Shown here: positions 42,377 through 51,557 of the stretch, one piece after another
How the letters are laid out: every line of letters starts with the position of its first letter
Numbering within the stretch: the first letter of the stretch is position 1
Source of the DNA: Gaiellasilicea sp963705515
GTDB lineage: Bacteria > Actinomycetota > Thermoleophilia > Gaiellales > Gaiellaceae
Length of the DNA: 64,000 nucleotides
Reading direction: 5' to 3'
Assembly (NCBI GenBank): GCA_963705515.1
Contig: CAVPJV010000008.1
Location: 1-64,000 of the forward strand
Translations under genes and position numbers: made by a program
Notes under the pieces: generated by a model
The model's database searches: none
Told to the model about the DNA's origin: nothing
What the model saw: only the letters and a program-made list of their open reading frames with translations

Positions 42377-42471
42377 GGCGGTCTCTCCACCCAGAGGGTG
42401 GCGGCTTCCCCTTTCGGCGACAAGAGCCCCGCCCCTCGTTTGACCGAATCCTTACAGCTAGAGTCAAGGAC

Positions 42472-43812
42472 GTGGCGGGCCTCGCACGAGGACTCCTGGT
42501 CGTCGCCGCAGCGGCAGCCGCGGCCGCACTCGCCGTTGCCGCACCCGCCGCTGATTCGCCCCCGCGCGTCCTCGTCGCCGAGTTCGAGAACGACGTCAAC
42601 CCGGTGACGCAGGACTTCCTGCTCGACGCGATCAAGCGCGGCGAGGAGGAGGGCTACAACGCGGTCGTGATCGAGATGGACACCCCGGGTGGCCTCTCCT
42701 CGTCGATGCGCGGCATCGTCAAAGGCATCCTCGCCGCCGACATCCCCGTCGTCGTCTACGTCGCGCCGCCCGGCGCGAGCGCCGACTCGGCCGGCGCCGT
42801 GATCGGGATGTCGGCGGACGTGCTCGCGATGGCGCCGCAGACCAACATCGGCTCGTCGACGCCGGTGTCGATCGGCGGTGAGGACATCTCGAAGGACCTC
42901 CGACGGAAGGTCGTCAACGACGCAGCCGCCTACATCGGCGAGCTCGCGCGCGAGCACGGGCGCAACGTCCAGGTGGCACGCGAGATGGTCACGAAGGCGA
43001 CCAATCTGGGCGCCCGTGAGGCGGTGCGGAAGAACGTGGCCGACGTTGTCGCGGTCGACTACGCGGACCTCTTCCGTCAGATCGACGGCATGAAGACCGA
43101 GCCGAAGGGGCTGACGATCTCGACGCCGCCGGGCACGGAGATCGACCGGGTCGGGCTGTCGGCCTGGAAGCGGCTGCTCGACCTCCTGATCGACCCGAAC
43201 ATCATCGCGCTGATGCTCTCGATCGGCCTGATCGGGATCGTCGTCGAGCTCTGGAACCCCGGCCTCATCTTCCCCGGCACCGTCGGGGCGATCTCGCTGA
43301 TCGTCGGCCTCTACGGGCTCCAGGTGCTCCCGATCTCGGCGGCCGGGCTCCTGCTGATGCTCCTCGCCGCCGGCTTCTTCGTCGCCGAGGCGTTCATCGT
43401 CTCGCACGGCGCACTCGCGCTCGCGGGCTCGATCATGTTCGTGATCGGAGCGCTGATGCTCTTCGATCCGGCCGGCGACGCGTACCAGGTCTCGATGCCC
43501 GTCGCGGTCGCGATCGCCGGCACGCTCGCACTCCTCTTCGGCCTCGCCCTCACGAAGGCGGCCCAGGTCCGGCGCGTCCCCGTCGCCGTCGGCTCACACC
43601 GGCTCGTCGGCGAGACCGCGGTGGTCCGGAGCGAGAACCTCGTCTTCGTCGACGGCGAGCTCTGGCACGCACACAGCGCGGATGAGGCTCCGCTCGTCGC
43701 AGGCACGATCGTGCCGGTCGAGAGCGTCGAGCCAGACACGCTCGAACTCGTCGTAGGATCCCCTCTGGCCGAACCGACGGCCGTTTCGCCAACTGCTGCC
43801 GAAAGGACGTAA
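42472..43812 (+). CDS. NfeD-type membrane serine protease (ClpP-class)
   Basis: 446 residues. Signal-like helix, then a ClpP/SppA-like domain: VIEMDTPGGLSSSMRGIV, VVYVAPPGASADSAGAVIGMSAD (catalytic Ser in the ADSAG region), and MAPQTNIGSSTPV. The catalytic Lys is in the DLRRKVVNDAAAYI region. Four to five transmembrane helices and a C-terminal OB-fold NfeD domain (LVGETAVVRSENLVFVDGELWHA) follow. GTG 42472 has an AAGGA ribosome site. It forms an operon with a slipin, the classic NfeD-stomatin pair for membrane protein quality control. Confidence 0.87.
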   Translation: MAGLARGLLVVAAAAAAAALAVAAPAADSPPRVLVAEFENDVNPVTQDFLLDAIKRGEEEGYNAVVIEMDTPGGLSSSMRGIVKGILAADIPVVVYVAPPGASADSAGAVIGMSADVLAMAPQTNIGSSTPVSIGGEDISKDLRRKVVNDAAAYIGELAREHGRNVQVAREMVTKATNLGAREAVRKNVADVVAVDYADLFRQIDGMKTEPKGLTISTPPGTEIDRVGLSAWKRLLDLLIDPNIIALMLSIGLIGIVVELWNPGLIFPGTVGAISLIVGLYGLQVLPISAAGLLLMLLAAGFFVAEAFIVSHGALALAGSIMFVIGALMLFDPAGDAYQVSMPVAVAIAGTLALLFGLALTKAAQVRRVPVAVGSHRLVGETAVVRSENLVFVDGELWHAHSADEAPLVAGTIVPVESVEPDTLELVVGSPLAEPTAVSPTAAERT

Positions 43813-43815
43813 TCC

Positions 43816-44592
43816 GTGGTCGCGCTGATCGCCATCGCCGCAATCGCCTTCCTGCTGCTGCTGTTCCTCTTCGCCGCTGTGAAGGTCGCGCGCGAGTACG
43901 AGCGGGGCGTCATCTTCCGGCTCGGGCGCCTGCTCCCCGAGCCGAAGGGACCGGGCCTCTTCCTGCTGATCCCGATCGTCGACCGGATGGTCAGGGTCGA
44001 CCTGCGCACGATCACCTTGAACGTGCCGCCGCAGGAGGTGATCACGAAGGACAACGTCCCCGTGCGGGTCAACGCCGTCGCCTACTTCCGGATCGTCGAG
44101 CCGAAGAACGCGATCGTCCAGGTCGAGAACTTCATGGTCGCGACCTCGCAGATCGCGCAGACGACTTTGCGGTCTGTGCTCGGCCAGCACGTCCTCGACG
44201 AGCTCCTCTCGGAGCGCGACAAGATCAACGCGATCCTGCAGAACATCATCGACGAGGCCACCTCGCCCTGGGGGATCAAGGTCTCGATCGTCGAAGTCAA
44301 GGACGTCGAGATCCCGGCGACGATGCAGCGCGCGATGGCGCGCCAGGCGGAAGCCGAGCGCGAGCGCCGCGCGAAGGTGATCGCCGCCGAGGGCGAGTTC
44401 CAGGCCTCGCGGAAGCTTGCGGACGCGGCCGACGTGATGGCCAAGTCGCCGATGGCGCTACAGCTGCGTTACCTGCAGACGCTGCTCGAGATCGGAGCCA
44501 CGAATGCGACGACGATCGTCTTTCCGGCGCCGATCGACATGCTCACCGCGTTCATGAGCAAGGCGACTGGGGACGGCGGCGGAACGAGCTAG
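43816..44592 (+). CDS. Slipin (SPFH/band 7 membrane scaffold protein)
   Basis: 258 residues. One N-terminal transmembrane helix (IAIAAIAFLLLLFLFAAVKV), then the SPFH domain with EYERGVIFRLGRLLPEPKGPGLFLLIPIVD, VPPQEVITKDNVPVRVNAVAYFRI and the C-terminal helix AMARQAEAERERRAKVIAAEGE. Oligomerises at membranes and is likely the partner and substrate organiser of the NfeD protease encoded three bases upstream. GTG 43816. Confidence 0.9.
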   Translation: MVALIAIAAIAFLLLLFLFAAVKVAREYERGVIFRLGRLLPEPKGPGLFLLIPIVDRMVRVDLRTITLNVPPQEVITKDNVPVRVNAVAYFRIVEPKNAIVQVENFMVATSQIAQTTLRSVLGQHVLDELLSERDKINAILQNIIDEATSPWGIKVSIVEVKDVEIPATMQRAMARQAEAERERRAKVIAAEGEFQASRKLADAADVMAKSPMALQLRYLQTLLEIGATNATTIVFPAPIDMLTAFMSKATGDGGGTS

Positions 44593-44888
44593 CCGACGAG
44601 CTGGCCGTTGGCCGCGCGGAAGCGCCGGGCGGCCTCGATCGCCGCGCCCAGGTTCAGGCCCTTGTCCTTGGCCTGCTTGATCAGCATGACGGTCTCGAGC
44701 GCCTCGATGTCGTAGATCCGCTGCTTCTTGCCCTTCGTCGGGATCTGCGCCTTGTTCGTCCAGTAGTCGAGCTGCATCTTCGAGATGCCGGCGATCTGGC
44801 AGACCTGGCCCAGATAAAGCTCGATCTTGTCGAGATGCTCCGAGAGGTTGACCGGCTCGAGAATGTCGACCTGTGTGTTGTAAGCCAT
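44589..44888 (-). CDS. Small MerR-like DNA-binding protein
   Basis: 99 residues. LYLGQVCQIAGISKMQLDYWTNKAQIPTKGKKQRIYDIEALETVMLIKQAKDKGLNLGAAIEAARRF is a MerR-type winged helix without any effector domain. A strong AAGGA ribosome site precedes ATG 44888. It lies downstream of gyrA in the same direction, ~100 bases away, with its own AT-rich leader that contains TATACG and TATATG. Such short MerR-like proteins are common in actinobacteria; the target is unknown. Convergent with slipin, stops overlapping. Confidence 0.75.
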   Translation of the reverse strand: MAYNTQVDILEPVNLSEHLDKIELYLGQVCQIAGISKMQLDYWTNKAQIPTKGKKQRIYDIEALETVMLIKQAKDKGLNLGAAIEAARRFRAANGQLVG

Positions 44889-44990
44889 GCTGATCCTTCT
44901 ATCGACGTATACGACGGCCCCTCAGGATCAACATATACACGCTTTCCCGAATTTTGGGAAGAGAAGCTGGCAGGAAACGTCAGGTTCGCG

Positions 44991-47573
44991 CTACGCGTCG
45001 GCGTCCGGCGCGGCGGGGAACCCGTCTTCGTCGAAGTCCGGCTCCCCGAGCGGCTCGATGCCCGCTTCCACAGCCGCGTCGGCAGCCTCGTCGACGGCGG
45101 AGTCGGAGTCCGCCCCCTCCATCACGAGAGCGAGGCTCGAGACCTTCTCCTCGTCGCCGCGTAGGCGCATCACGATCACGCCTTGCGTCGAGCGGCCCAG
45201 CCGCTTGATCTCCTCGACCGGGATCCGGATCACGGTGCCGCCGGTCGAGATCAGCATCACCTGGTAGCCGTCGCGGACGACCCGGGAGCCGGCGAGCTTA
45301 CCGCGTGCGTCGGTGAGCTGGATCGTCTTGACGCCGAGCCCGCCGCGGCCCTTGACCGGGTACTCGGAGACCCGGGTGCGCTTGCCGTAGCCGTTCTCGG
45401 TCACGACGAGCAGGTCGGTGTCGTCCTGGGCGATGTCGAGCTCGATCACCTCGTCGCCGGTGCGCAGGCCCATGCCCTTGACGCCGGACGCGGCGCGGCC
45501 CATCGAGCGCACGTCGCTCTCGTGGAAGCGGATCGCCTGGCCGCCGCGGGAGACCATCAGCACGTCGTCGTCGCCGTCTGAGAGCCGGACGCCGACGAGC
45601 TCGTCGTTCTCGCGCATCTTGATCGCGATGATCCCGTCCGCCTTCAGCGGCGTGTTGTACTCGAGGAACTCGGTCTTCTTGACGACGCCGGCCTTGGTCG
45701 CGAAGAGGAGGTACTTGGCCTCCTTGAAGTCGCGGGTCGCGATCACGGCCTTCACCTGCTCGTCCTGGCGGAACGGAAGCAGGTTGACGATCGCGCGACC
45801 CTTCGACTGGCGCGAGCCGAGCGGGAGCTCATGCACCTTCAGCCGATAGACCTTGCCGACGGTGGTGAAGAAGAGAACGTAGTCGTGGGTCGAGGCGACG
45901 AAGAGGTGCTCGATGTAGTCCTCGTCCTTCAAGTCCATGCCCATCACGCCGATGCCCCCGCGCCGCTGCTCGCGATAGGAGGTGACCGGCAGGCGCTTGA
46001 TGTAGCCGGAGCGGGTGATCGCGATCACCATGTCCTCCTCGGCGATCATGTCCTCGAGCGAGAACTCGCCCTCGGCGGCGATGATCTCCGTGCGCCGATC
46101 GTCGGACTTGCCGTAGAGAGCCTTCAGCTCGAGCAGCTCCTCGCGGATCAGCCCGTCGACGCGGGCCGGGTCACCGAGGATCGACCGCAGCTCGGCGATC
46201 CGCTCCTGCAGGTCGGCGTATTCCTCCTCGACCCGCTTGCGCTCGAGCCCGGTCAGGGCCCGCAGACGCAGGTCGAGAATCGCGGTCGCCTGGATCTCCG
46301 AAAGCGAGAACTGCGCCATCAGCTGCTCGCGCGCCGCATCGGTGTCGGCGGCACCACGGATGACGCGGATGACCTCGTCGAGGTTGTCCAGCGCAATCAG
46401 ATAGCCGGAGAGGACGTGCGCGCGGTCCTCGGCCTTGCGCAGCTCGTACTTGGAGCGACGCGTGACGATCTCGCGCTGGTAGTCGAGGTAGTGCGTGACG
46501 AGCTCGAGCAGCGAGAGCGTCTTCGGCACGTTGTCGACGAGCGCAACCGCGTTGTAGCCGAACGTCGCCTGCAGCGAGGTGTGCTTGTAGAGCTTGTTCA
46601 GGACGACCTGCGGAATCGCCTCGCGCTTCAGCTCGATCTGGATCCGCATCCCGGTCCGATCGGAGTGGTCAGCGAGGTCGGAGACCTCCGTGATCACCTT
46701 CTCGCCGACGAGGTCGGCGATCTTCTTGATCACGCCCGAGTCGCCGCCCTTCTTCACGCCGTAGGGCAGCTCGGTGACGATGATCGCGGTCTTGCCGCCG
46801 CGCAGCTCCTCGATGTGGGCGCGCGCGCGCATGACGATCCGGCCGCGGCCGGTGCGGTAGGCATCCCGGATCCCCTGCCGGCCGACGACGATCGAGCCGG
46901 TCGGGAAGTCGGGGCCCTTCACGTGCTTCATCAGGTCGTCGACGTTCGCGTCGGGCTTGTCGATCAGCTCCACGATCGCATCGACGATCTCGCCGAGCCG
47001 GTGCGGCGGCATGTTCGTCGCCATCCCGACGGCGATCCCGGCGGAGCCGTTCACGAGCAGGTTCGGGAAGCGCGACGGCAGCACGGACGGCTGCCTGCGC
47101 GACTCGTCGTAGTTCGGCTCGAAGTCGACCGTGTCGGCGTCGATGTCGCGCAGCATCTCGGTGGCGATCCGCGAGAGCCGCGCCTCGGTGTAGCGCATCG
47201 CCGCCGGGGGGTCGTCGTCGATCGAGCCGAAGTTCCCCTGGCCGTCGACGAGCGGGTAGCGCAGCGAGAAGGGCTGCGCCATCCGGGTGAGCGTGTCGTA
47301 GATCGACGCGTCACCGTGCGGGTGGTACTTGCCCATGACGTCGCCGACAGTGGCGGCGGACTTCTTGTACGGGCGGTTCGGCTGGAGCCCGGCCTCGTGC
47401 ATGCCGTAGAGGACGCGCCGGTGCACGGGCTTGAGACCGTCGCGGACGTCGGGCAGCGCGCGCCCGACGATGACGCTCATCGCGTAGTCGAGATAGCTCG
47501 AGCGCATCTCCTGCTCGAGCTCGCGCGACTCGATCCGGCCGCCTCCGAGGGGCTCGTTCGAAATGTCGGTCAT
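44991..47573 (-). CDS. gyrA: DNA gyrase subunit A
   Basis: 860 residues. LDYAMSVIVGRALPDVRDGLKPVHRR opens the winged-helix domain, and the catalytic Tyr lies in AAMRYTEARLSRIA. Six beta-pinwheel repeats follow with the GyrA box QRRGGIGV near residue 540. The quinolone pocket reads HPHGDASIYD, with Ala at the position of E. coli Ser83 and Asp kept at 87, as in mycobacteria. An acidic C-terminal tail ends the chain. Directly downstream of gyrB with no gap. Confidence 0.95.
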   Translation of the reverse strand: MTDISNEPLGGGRIESRELEQEMRSSYLDYAMSVIVGRALPDVRDGLKPVHRRVLYGMHEAGLQPNRPYKKSAATVGDVMGKYHPHGDASIYDTLTRMAQPFSLRYPLVDGQGNFGSIDDDPPAAMRYTEARLSRIATEMLRDIDADTVDFEPNYDESRRQPSVLPSRFPNLLVNGSAGIAVGMATNMPPHRLGEIVDAIVELIDKPDANVDDLMKHVKGPDFPTGSIVVGRQGIRDAYRTGRGRIVMRARAHIEELRGGKTAIIVTELPYGVKKGGDSGVIKKIADLVGEKVITEVSDLADHSDRTGMRIQIELKREAIPQVVLNKLYKHTSLQATFGYNAVALVDNVPKTLSLLELVTHYLDYQREIVTRRSKYELRKAEDRAHVLSGYLIALDNLDEVIRVIRGAADTDAAREQLMAQFSLSEIQATAILDLRLRALTGLERKRVEEEYADLQERIAELRSILGDPARVDGLIREELLELKALYGKSDDRRTEIIAAEGEFSLEDMIAEEDMVIAITRSGYIKRLPVTSYREQRRGGIGVMGMDLKDEDYIEHLFVASTHDYVLFFTTVGKVYRLKVHELPLGSRQSKGRAIVNLLPFRQDEQVKAVIATRDFKEAKYLLFATKAGVVKKTEFLEYNTPLKADGIIAIKMRENDELVGVRLSDGDDDVLMVSRGGQAIRFHESDVRSMGRAASGVKGMGLRTGDEVIELDIAQDDTDLLVVTENGYGKRTRVSEYPVKGRGGLGVKTIQLTDARGKLAGSRVVRDGYQVMLISTGGTVIRIPVEEIKRLGRSTQGVIVMRLRGDEEKVSSLALVMEGADSDSAVDEAADAAVEAGIEPLGEPDFDEDGFPAAPDADA

Positions 47574-49964
47574 CTAGACGTCCAGGAAGCGCACGTCGCG
47601 CGCGTTCTCTTCGATGAAGGCGCGCCGCGGCTCCACCTGGTCTCCCATCAGCGTCGAGAAGATCCGGTCCGCGGCCGACGCATCCTCGACGTCGACGCGG
47701 ATCAGCAGGCGCCGCGCGGGATCCATCGTCGTTTCCCAGAGCTGCTCCTCGTTCATCTCGCCGAGCCCCTTGAAGCGCGAGAGCTGCAGGCCTTCCTTGG
47801 CGAGGTCGAGAGCCTCGTGCCGGAGCGCCGCGAAGGTCTCCGCCTCGCGCCGCTTCTTGCCGGAAGCGAGCGCGAACGGGGGCGGACCGGCAATCTCGAT
47901 CAGCTTCGCGTACGCCTTGCGCAGGTTGGCGTAGATCGGTGAGGAGAAGAGCGCGGCCGGGACGGTGACGTGGGTGGCGGAGCTCGTCTCCGTCTCGACG
48001 ACCTTGACCTCGATCGAGCCTTCGGCGCTGCCCAGGATGCTGAGCGCATAGCCGTTGTCGACGGACGCCTCGATCGCCTTGTCGAGGTCGGCGATCGACG
48101 CCGCGTCGCCTTCGACGATCCGGTGCGTGATCACGAAGTCGGCCGCGGCTGCACCGTGGTCGACCCGCAGCCGCGCCAACCAGCCCTCGGACTCGGCGAG
48201 CGAGCGGACGAAGCGGCCCCAGCGGGCTTCGGTCAGCTTCAGCGTCTCGCCGGCCCGGGAGGTGATCTCGAGGTCGCCGATTCGCTCGCGCACGAGCAGT
48301 TCCTCGAGCTGCGCGTCCTTCTCGAAGTAGTACTCCTGGTTGCCGAGCTTCACCTTGTAGAGCGGCGGCACCGCGATGTAGACGTGGCCGCGCTCGATCA
48401 GCTCCGGCATCTGGCGATACAGGAACGTCAGGATCAGTGTCCGGATATGGGATCCGTCGACGTCGGCGTCCGTCATCACGATGATCCGGTGGTAGCGGAG
48501 CTTCGCGATGTCGAACTCCTCGCCGAGGCTCGTCCCGATCGCGGTGATCATCGCCTGGATCTCGTTGTTGGAGAGAACCTTGTTGATCCGGTTCTTCTCC
48601 GAGTTGATGATCTTCCCCCGCAGCGGCAGGATCGCCTGGTAGGTGCGATCGCGGCCCATCTTCGCCGAGCCGCCCGCGGAGTCACCCTCGACGATGAAGA
48701 GCTCGGCCGACTCGGGATCCTTGATCGAACAGTCGGCGAGCTTGCCCGGCAGCGACATGCTCTCGAGCGCGCTCTTGCGCCTCGTCAGCTCGCGCGCCTT
48801 CCGGGCGGCCTGGCGAGCACGCGCCGCCGAGATCGTCTTCGTGATGATCTGGCGGGCGTCCTGAGGGTTCTCCTCGAGAAACTCGGCCAGCTTCTGGTTG
48901 ACGACCTGCTTGACGAGGCTCTCGACCGGCGGGTTGCCGAGCTTCGTCTTCGTCTGGCCCTCGAACTGCGGGTTGCGCAGCTTGACCGAGATCACGGCCG
49001 CGAGACCTTCGCGAACGTCCTCGCCCTCGAGGTTGTCTTCCTTCTCCTTCAGCAGGCCCTTCTCGCGCGCATACCGGTTGATCGTGCCGGTGAGCGCCGC
49101 GCGGAAGCCGGAGAGGTGGGTGCCTCCCTCATGGGTGTTGATGTTGTTCGCGAACGAGAAAACCGACTCGACGTAGGAGGTATTCCATTGCATCGCCACC
49201 TCGACCGCACCGTCCTCGTTCTCCCCTTCGAAGAAGACGATGTGCTTGTGGACGGGGTCTTTCGCGTCGTTGACGTACGCGACGAAGTCCTTGATCCCCC
49301 CCTCGGCGTAGAACTCGTGTCGCTCCTCGCCCTCGCGCTCGTCGATGACGACGATCCGGAGGCCGCGCGTCAGGAAGGCCGTCTCGCGCAGACGCTGGAG
49401 GAGAGTGGAGATCGAGAAGTCGACCTCCTCGAAGATCTCAGCGTCGGGGAGGAAGTGGATCGTGGTCCCGGTCTCGCCCTTGTCGACCTTGCCCGCGATC
49501 TCGACGTCGCCGAGTGGGACGCCGCGCTCGAATTCCTGACGGTGCACCTTGCCGTCACGACGAACTTCGGCGACGAGTCGCTCGGAGAGCGCGTTCACAA
49601 CGGAGACGCCGACTCCGTGGAGGCCGCCGGAGACCTTGTAGCCGTCGCCGCCGAACTTGCCGCCGGCGTGGAGCTTCGTCAGCACGACCGTCAGCGCGGA
49701 GAGGCCCTGATCCTCGATCAGATCGACCGGGATGCCGGCGCCGCGGTCGGACACCGTGACCGAGTTGTCCGGATGGAGGGTGACCTCGACGTAGTCGTTA
49801 CGGCCGGCAAGGGCCTCGTCGACCGAGTTGTCGACGACCTCGTAGACGAGGTGATGGAGGCCGCGCGGGCCCGTCGAGCCGATGTACATGCCCGGCCGCA
49901 GCCGGACGGGCTCGAGGCCCTCCAGAACAGTGATGTCCTTTGCGGTATAAGCGGTTTCAGTCAT
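47574..49964 (-). CDS. gyrB: DNA gyrase subunit B, long form
   Basis: 796 residues. GHKL ATPase motifs EVVDNSVDEALAG, DRGAGIPVD and SGGLHGVGVSVVNALS. TOPRIM motifs EGDSAGGSAKMGRDR and DADVDGSHI, and the closing KGLGEMNEEQLWETTMDP. Between PPLYKVKLGNQEYYF and SRFKGLGEM there are ~180 residues rather than the ~40 of mycobacterial GyrB, so it carries the large TOPRIM insertion known from E. coli. ATG 49964 (MTETAYTAKDITVLEGLEPV) is the natural start. Lies between a DUF721 gene and gyrA. Confidence 0.95.
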   Translation of the reverse strand: MTETAYTAKDITVLEGLEPVRLRPGMYIGSTGPRGLHHLVYEVVDNSVDEALAGRNDYVEVTLHPDNSVTVSDRGAGIPVDLIEDQGLSALTVVLTKLHAGGKFGGDGYKVSGGLHGVGVSVVNALSERLVAEVRRDGKVHRQEFERGVPLGDVEIAGKVDKGETGTTIHFLPDAEIFEEVDFSISTLLQRLRETAFLTRGLRIVVIDEREGEERHEFYAEGGIKDFVAYVNDAKDPVHKHIVFFEGENEDGAVEVAMQWNTSYVESVFSFANNINTHEGGTHLSGFRAALTGTINRYAREKGLLKEKEDNLEGEDVREGLAAVISVKLRNPQFEGQTKTKLGNPPVESLVKQVVNQKLAEFLEENPQDARQIITKTISAARARQAARKARELTRRKSALESMSLPGKLADCSIKDPESAELFIVEGDSAGGSAKMGRDRTYQAILPLRGKIINSEKNRINKVLSNNEIQAMITAIGTSLGEEFDIAKLRYHRIIVMTDADVDGSHIRTLILTFLYRQMPELIERGHVYIAVPPLYKVKLGNQEYYFEKDAQLEELLVRERIGDLEITSRAGETLKLTEARWGRFVRSLAESEGWLARLRVDHGAAAADFVITHRIVEGDAASIADLDKAIEASVDNGYALSILGSAEGSIEVKVVETETSSATHVTVPAALFSSPIYANLRKAYAKLIEIAGPPPFALASGKKRREAETFAALRHEALDLAKEGLQLSRFKGLGEMNEEQLWETTMDPARRLLIRVDVEDASAADRIFSTLMGDQVEPRRAFIEENARDVRFLDV

Positions 49965-50010
49965 TAAAAAAGCCCTGCAAATAGCCTCTTTGCGGGCGGA
50001 GAGCAGTCTA

Positions 50011-50490
50011 TCAGAAACCCCGGTCGTCAGGGGGTGTGCGGTCCGCGTTCGAGAGGCTCGCCGCGGCCGCTCTCGCGACCAGCTCGCGCAGCTCGTCGTC
50101 CTCGATTCCAGATGCGATCTCGGCCGCTTCGGCGCGCTGCTCCGCAGTGCTCTCGGGACCGGCTGCAGGACGTTCGGCAAACGCCTCCGCGCGGGCCTCA
50201 GGCAGCGGTCCGGGTGCGAACCTGAGCGCCCTCGGCGCCCCCTTGCCGAGCTCGGCGCCGAGCTGCGTGAGGATCGTCTCCGCCAGGCGGCCGAGCTCGA
50301 ACGCCCAGGTCGACGATGCCGTGTGCACGAGCAGCGTCCCGTCCCGCGCGATCCTCGCCGGCCACGCGTTCCGCGCCACCGTCTCCCCGACCGCGCGAGG
50401 CCAGACGCGCACGATCGCCCCCGTGTCGCCCTCGATCGGGCCGAAGCGGTCGAGCTCGCGGCGCACCTCCGCGTCGAGCCTCTCGATCAC
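50011..50490 (-). CDS. DUF721/DciA-like protein
   Basis: 159 residues. The N-terminal ~90 residues (VRVWPRAVGETVARNAWPARIARDGTLLVHTASSTWAFELGRLAETILTQL) match the DUF721 KH-like domain of DciA, the replicative helicase loader of bacteria lacking DnaC. The C-terminal half is Ala/Glu-rich and probably disordered. ATG 50490 overlaps the recF stop by four bases. Placement in the dnaA-dnaN-recF-gyrB block is typical of actinobacteria and supports a replication role. Confidence 0.82.
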   Translation of the reverse strand: MIERLDAEVRRELDRFGPIEGDTGAIVRVWPRAVGETVARNAWPARIARDGTLLVHTASSTWAFELGRLAETILTQLGAELGKGAPRALRFAPGPLPEARAEAFAERPAAGPESTAEQRAEAAEIASGIEDDELRELVARAAAASLSNADRTPPDDRGF

Positions 50491-51545
50491 CGGCTGCTCA
50501 CCACCCCTGGTGTGACCTCGAGCAGCTGGGCCGGTTCGAGCGGCAGCGCGTCAGCGCCGGTGGCCGTGACGACGGCCTGGCCGACGCGGCCGATCCGCTC
50601 GGCGAGGATGCGCCGGCGCGACGCGTCGAGCTCGGAGAGGACGTCGTCGAGCAGCACGAGCGGCGGCGTCCCGCGCTGCTCTGAGATCACCTCGGCTTCG
50701 GCGAGAAGGAGGGAGAGGACCGCGAGCCGCTGCTCTCCCTGTGAGCCGAAGCTACGCAGATCGCGGTCGCCCGAGCCGATCGCGATGTCGTCCAGGTGCG
50801 GTCCCAATCCGGTGACGCCGCGCTCGAGGTCACGCTCGAGCCTCCTCGTCAACGCCTCCGCGGTTGGCGGCTCGCCGGTGTAGTCGAGCGTGGCGTCCGG
50901 CAGGCCGAGCTCGCCGGCCCGCTCGGCGAAGGCGGGCGAGAGAACCGCGAGCGCGTCCCGGCGGTACTCGACCAGCTGGGCCCCTAGCGCCGCGACCTGC
51001 TCGGTCCAGGGGACGACGGCTTCGCGTGTGGACGCGCCGACCTGGACGCGGCGCAGAGCGGCGTTCCGCTGCCCGACCGCAGCTGCGTACTCGACCGGCA
51101 GCGATGCGCGGCTTGGCTGCAGGCGGCCGAGCGTCCGATCGAAGTACGCGCGCCGGGCGGCCGGGCCGCCCTTGACGACGGCGAGGCGGTCGGGAGTGAA
51201 GACGAGCGTGGAGACCTCGGTCCGCAACTGCTCGGCCGAGCGGAGGGCGGCGCCGTTCAGCTTCGCGCGCTTCCCGGCCTGCTGCAGCGTCACCTCCAGC
51301 GAGAGCGCGCGTCCGTCCCGGTCGCCCGCGAGCGCGATCCGGGCGCCGTCCGCGCCGAGCCGGACGAGCTGCTGATCGGCGCGCGTCCGGGGCGAGAAGC
51401 CCTGCGTGCCGACGTGCAGCGACTCGAGCAGGTTCGTCTTGCCCGCCCCGTTCGCACCGGTCACGAGCACGAGCCCCGGCTCGAGCGAGAGCTCCAGGCG
51501 CTCGTAGGAACGGAAATTGCGGAGCGTGACGTTCCGGACGATCAG
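50487..51545 (-). CDS. recF: RecF recombination mediator, with a probable CTG start
   Basis: 352 residues if begun at CTG 51545. NVTLRNFRSYERLELSLEPG is the normal RecF N-terminus, then Walker A TGANGAGKTNLLES, signature FGSQGEQRLAVLSLLLAEAE and Walker B LVLLDDVLSELD. The first in-frame ATG, GTG or TTG is only at 51470, inside the P-loop segment, and would delete the first beta strands. The dnaN stop is in the same frame 13 bases upstream of the CTG, so no earlier start exists. Either a CTG start or an undetected indel is needed. Loads RecA at gaps. Confidence 0.85.
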   Translation of the reverse strand: MIVRNVTLRNFRSYERLELSLEPGLVLVTGANGAGKTNLLESLHVGTQGFSPRTRADQQLVRLGADGARIALAGDRDGRALSLEVTLQQAGKRAKLNGAALRSAEQLRTEVSTLVFTPDRLAVVKGGPAARRAYFDRTLGRLQPSRASLPVEYAAAVGQRNAALRRVQVGASTREAVVPWTEQVAALGAQLVEYRRDALAVLSPAFAERAGELGLPDATLDYTGEPPTAEALTRRLERDLERGVTGLGPHLDDIAIGSGDRDLRSFGSQGEQRLAVLSLLLAEAEVISEQRGTPPLVLLDDVLSELDASRRRILAERIGRVGQAVVTATGADALPLEPAQLLEVTPGVVSSR

Positions 51546-51557
51546 GCTCGGGTTTCT

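Noticed and set aside
45831..47942. 703-codon open frame antisense to gyrA/gyrB
   Set aside because: Crosses the gyrA-gyrB boundary and has the composition of a high-GC shadow frame.
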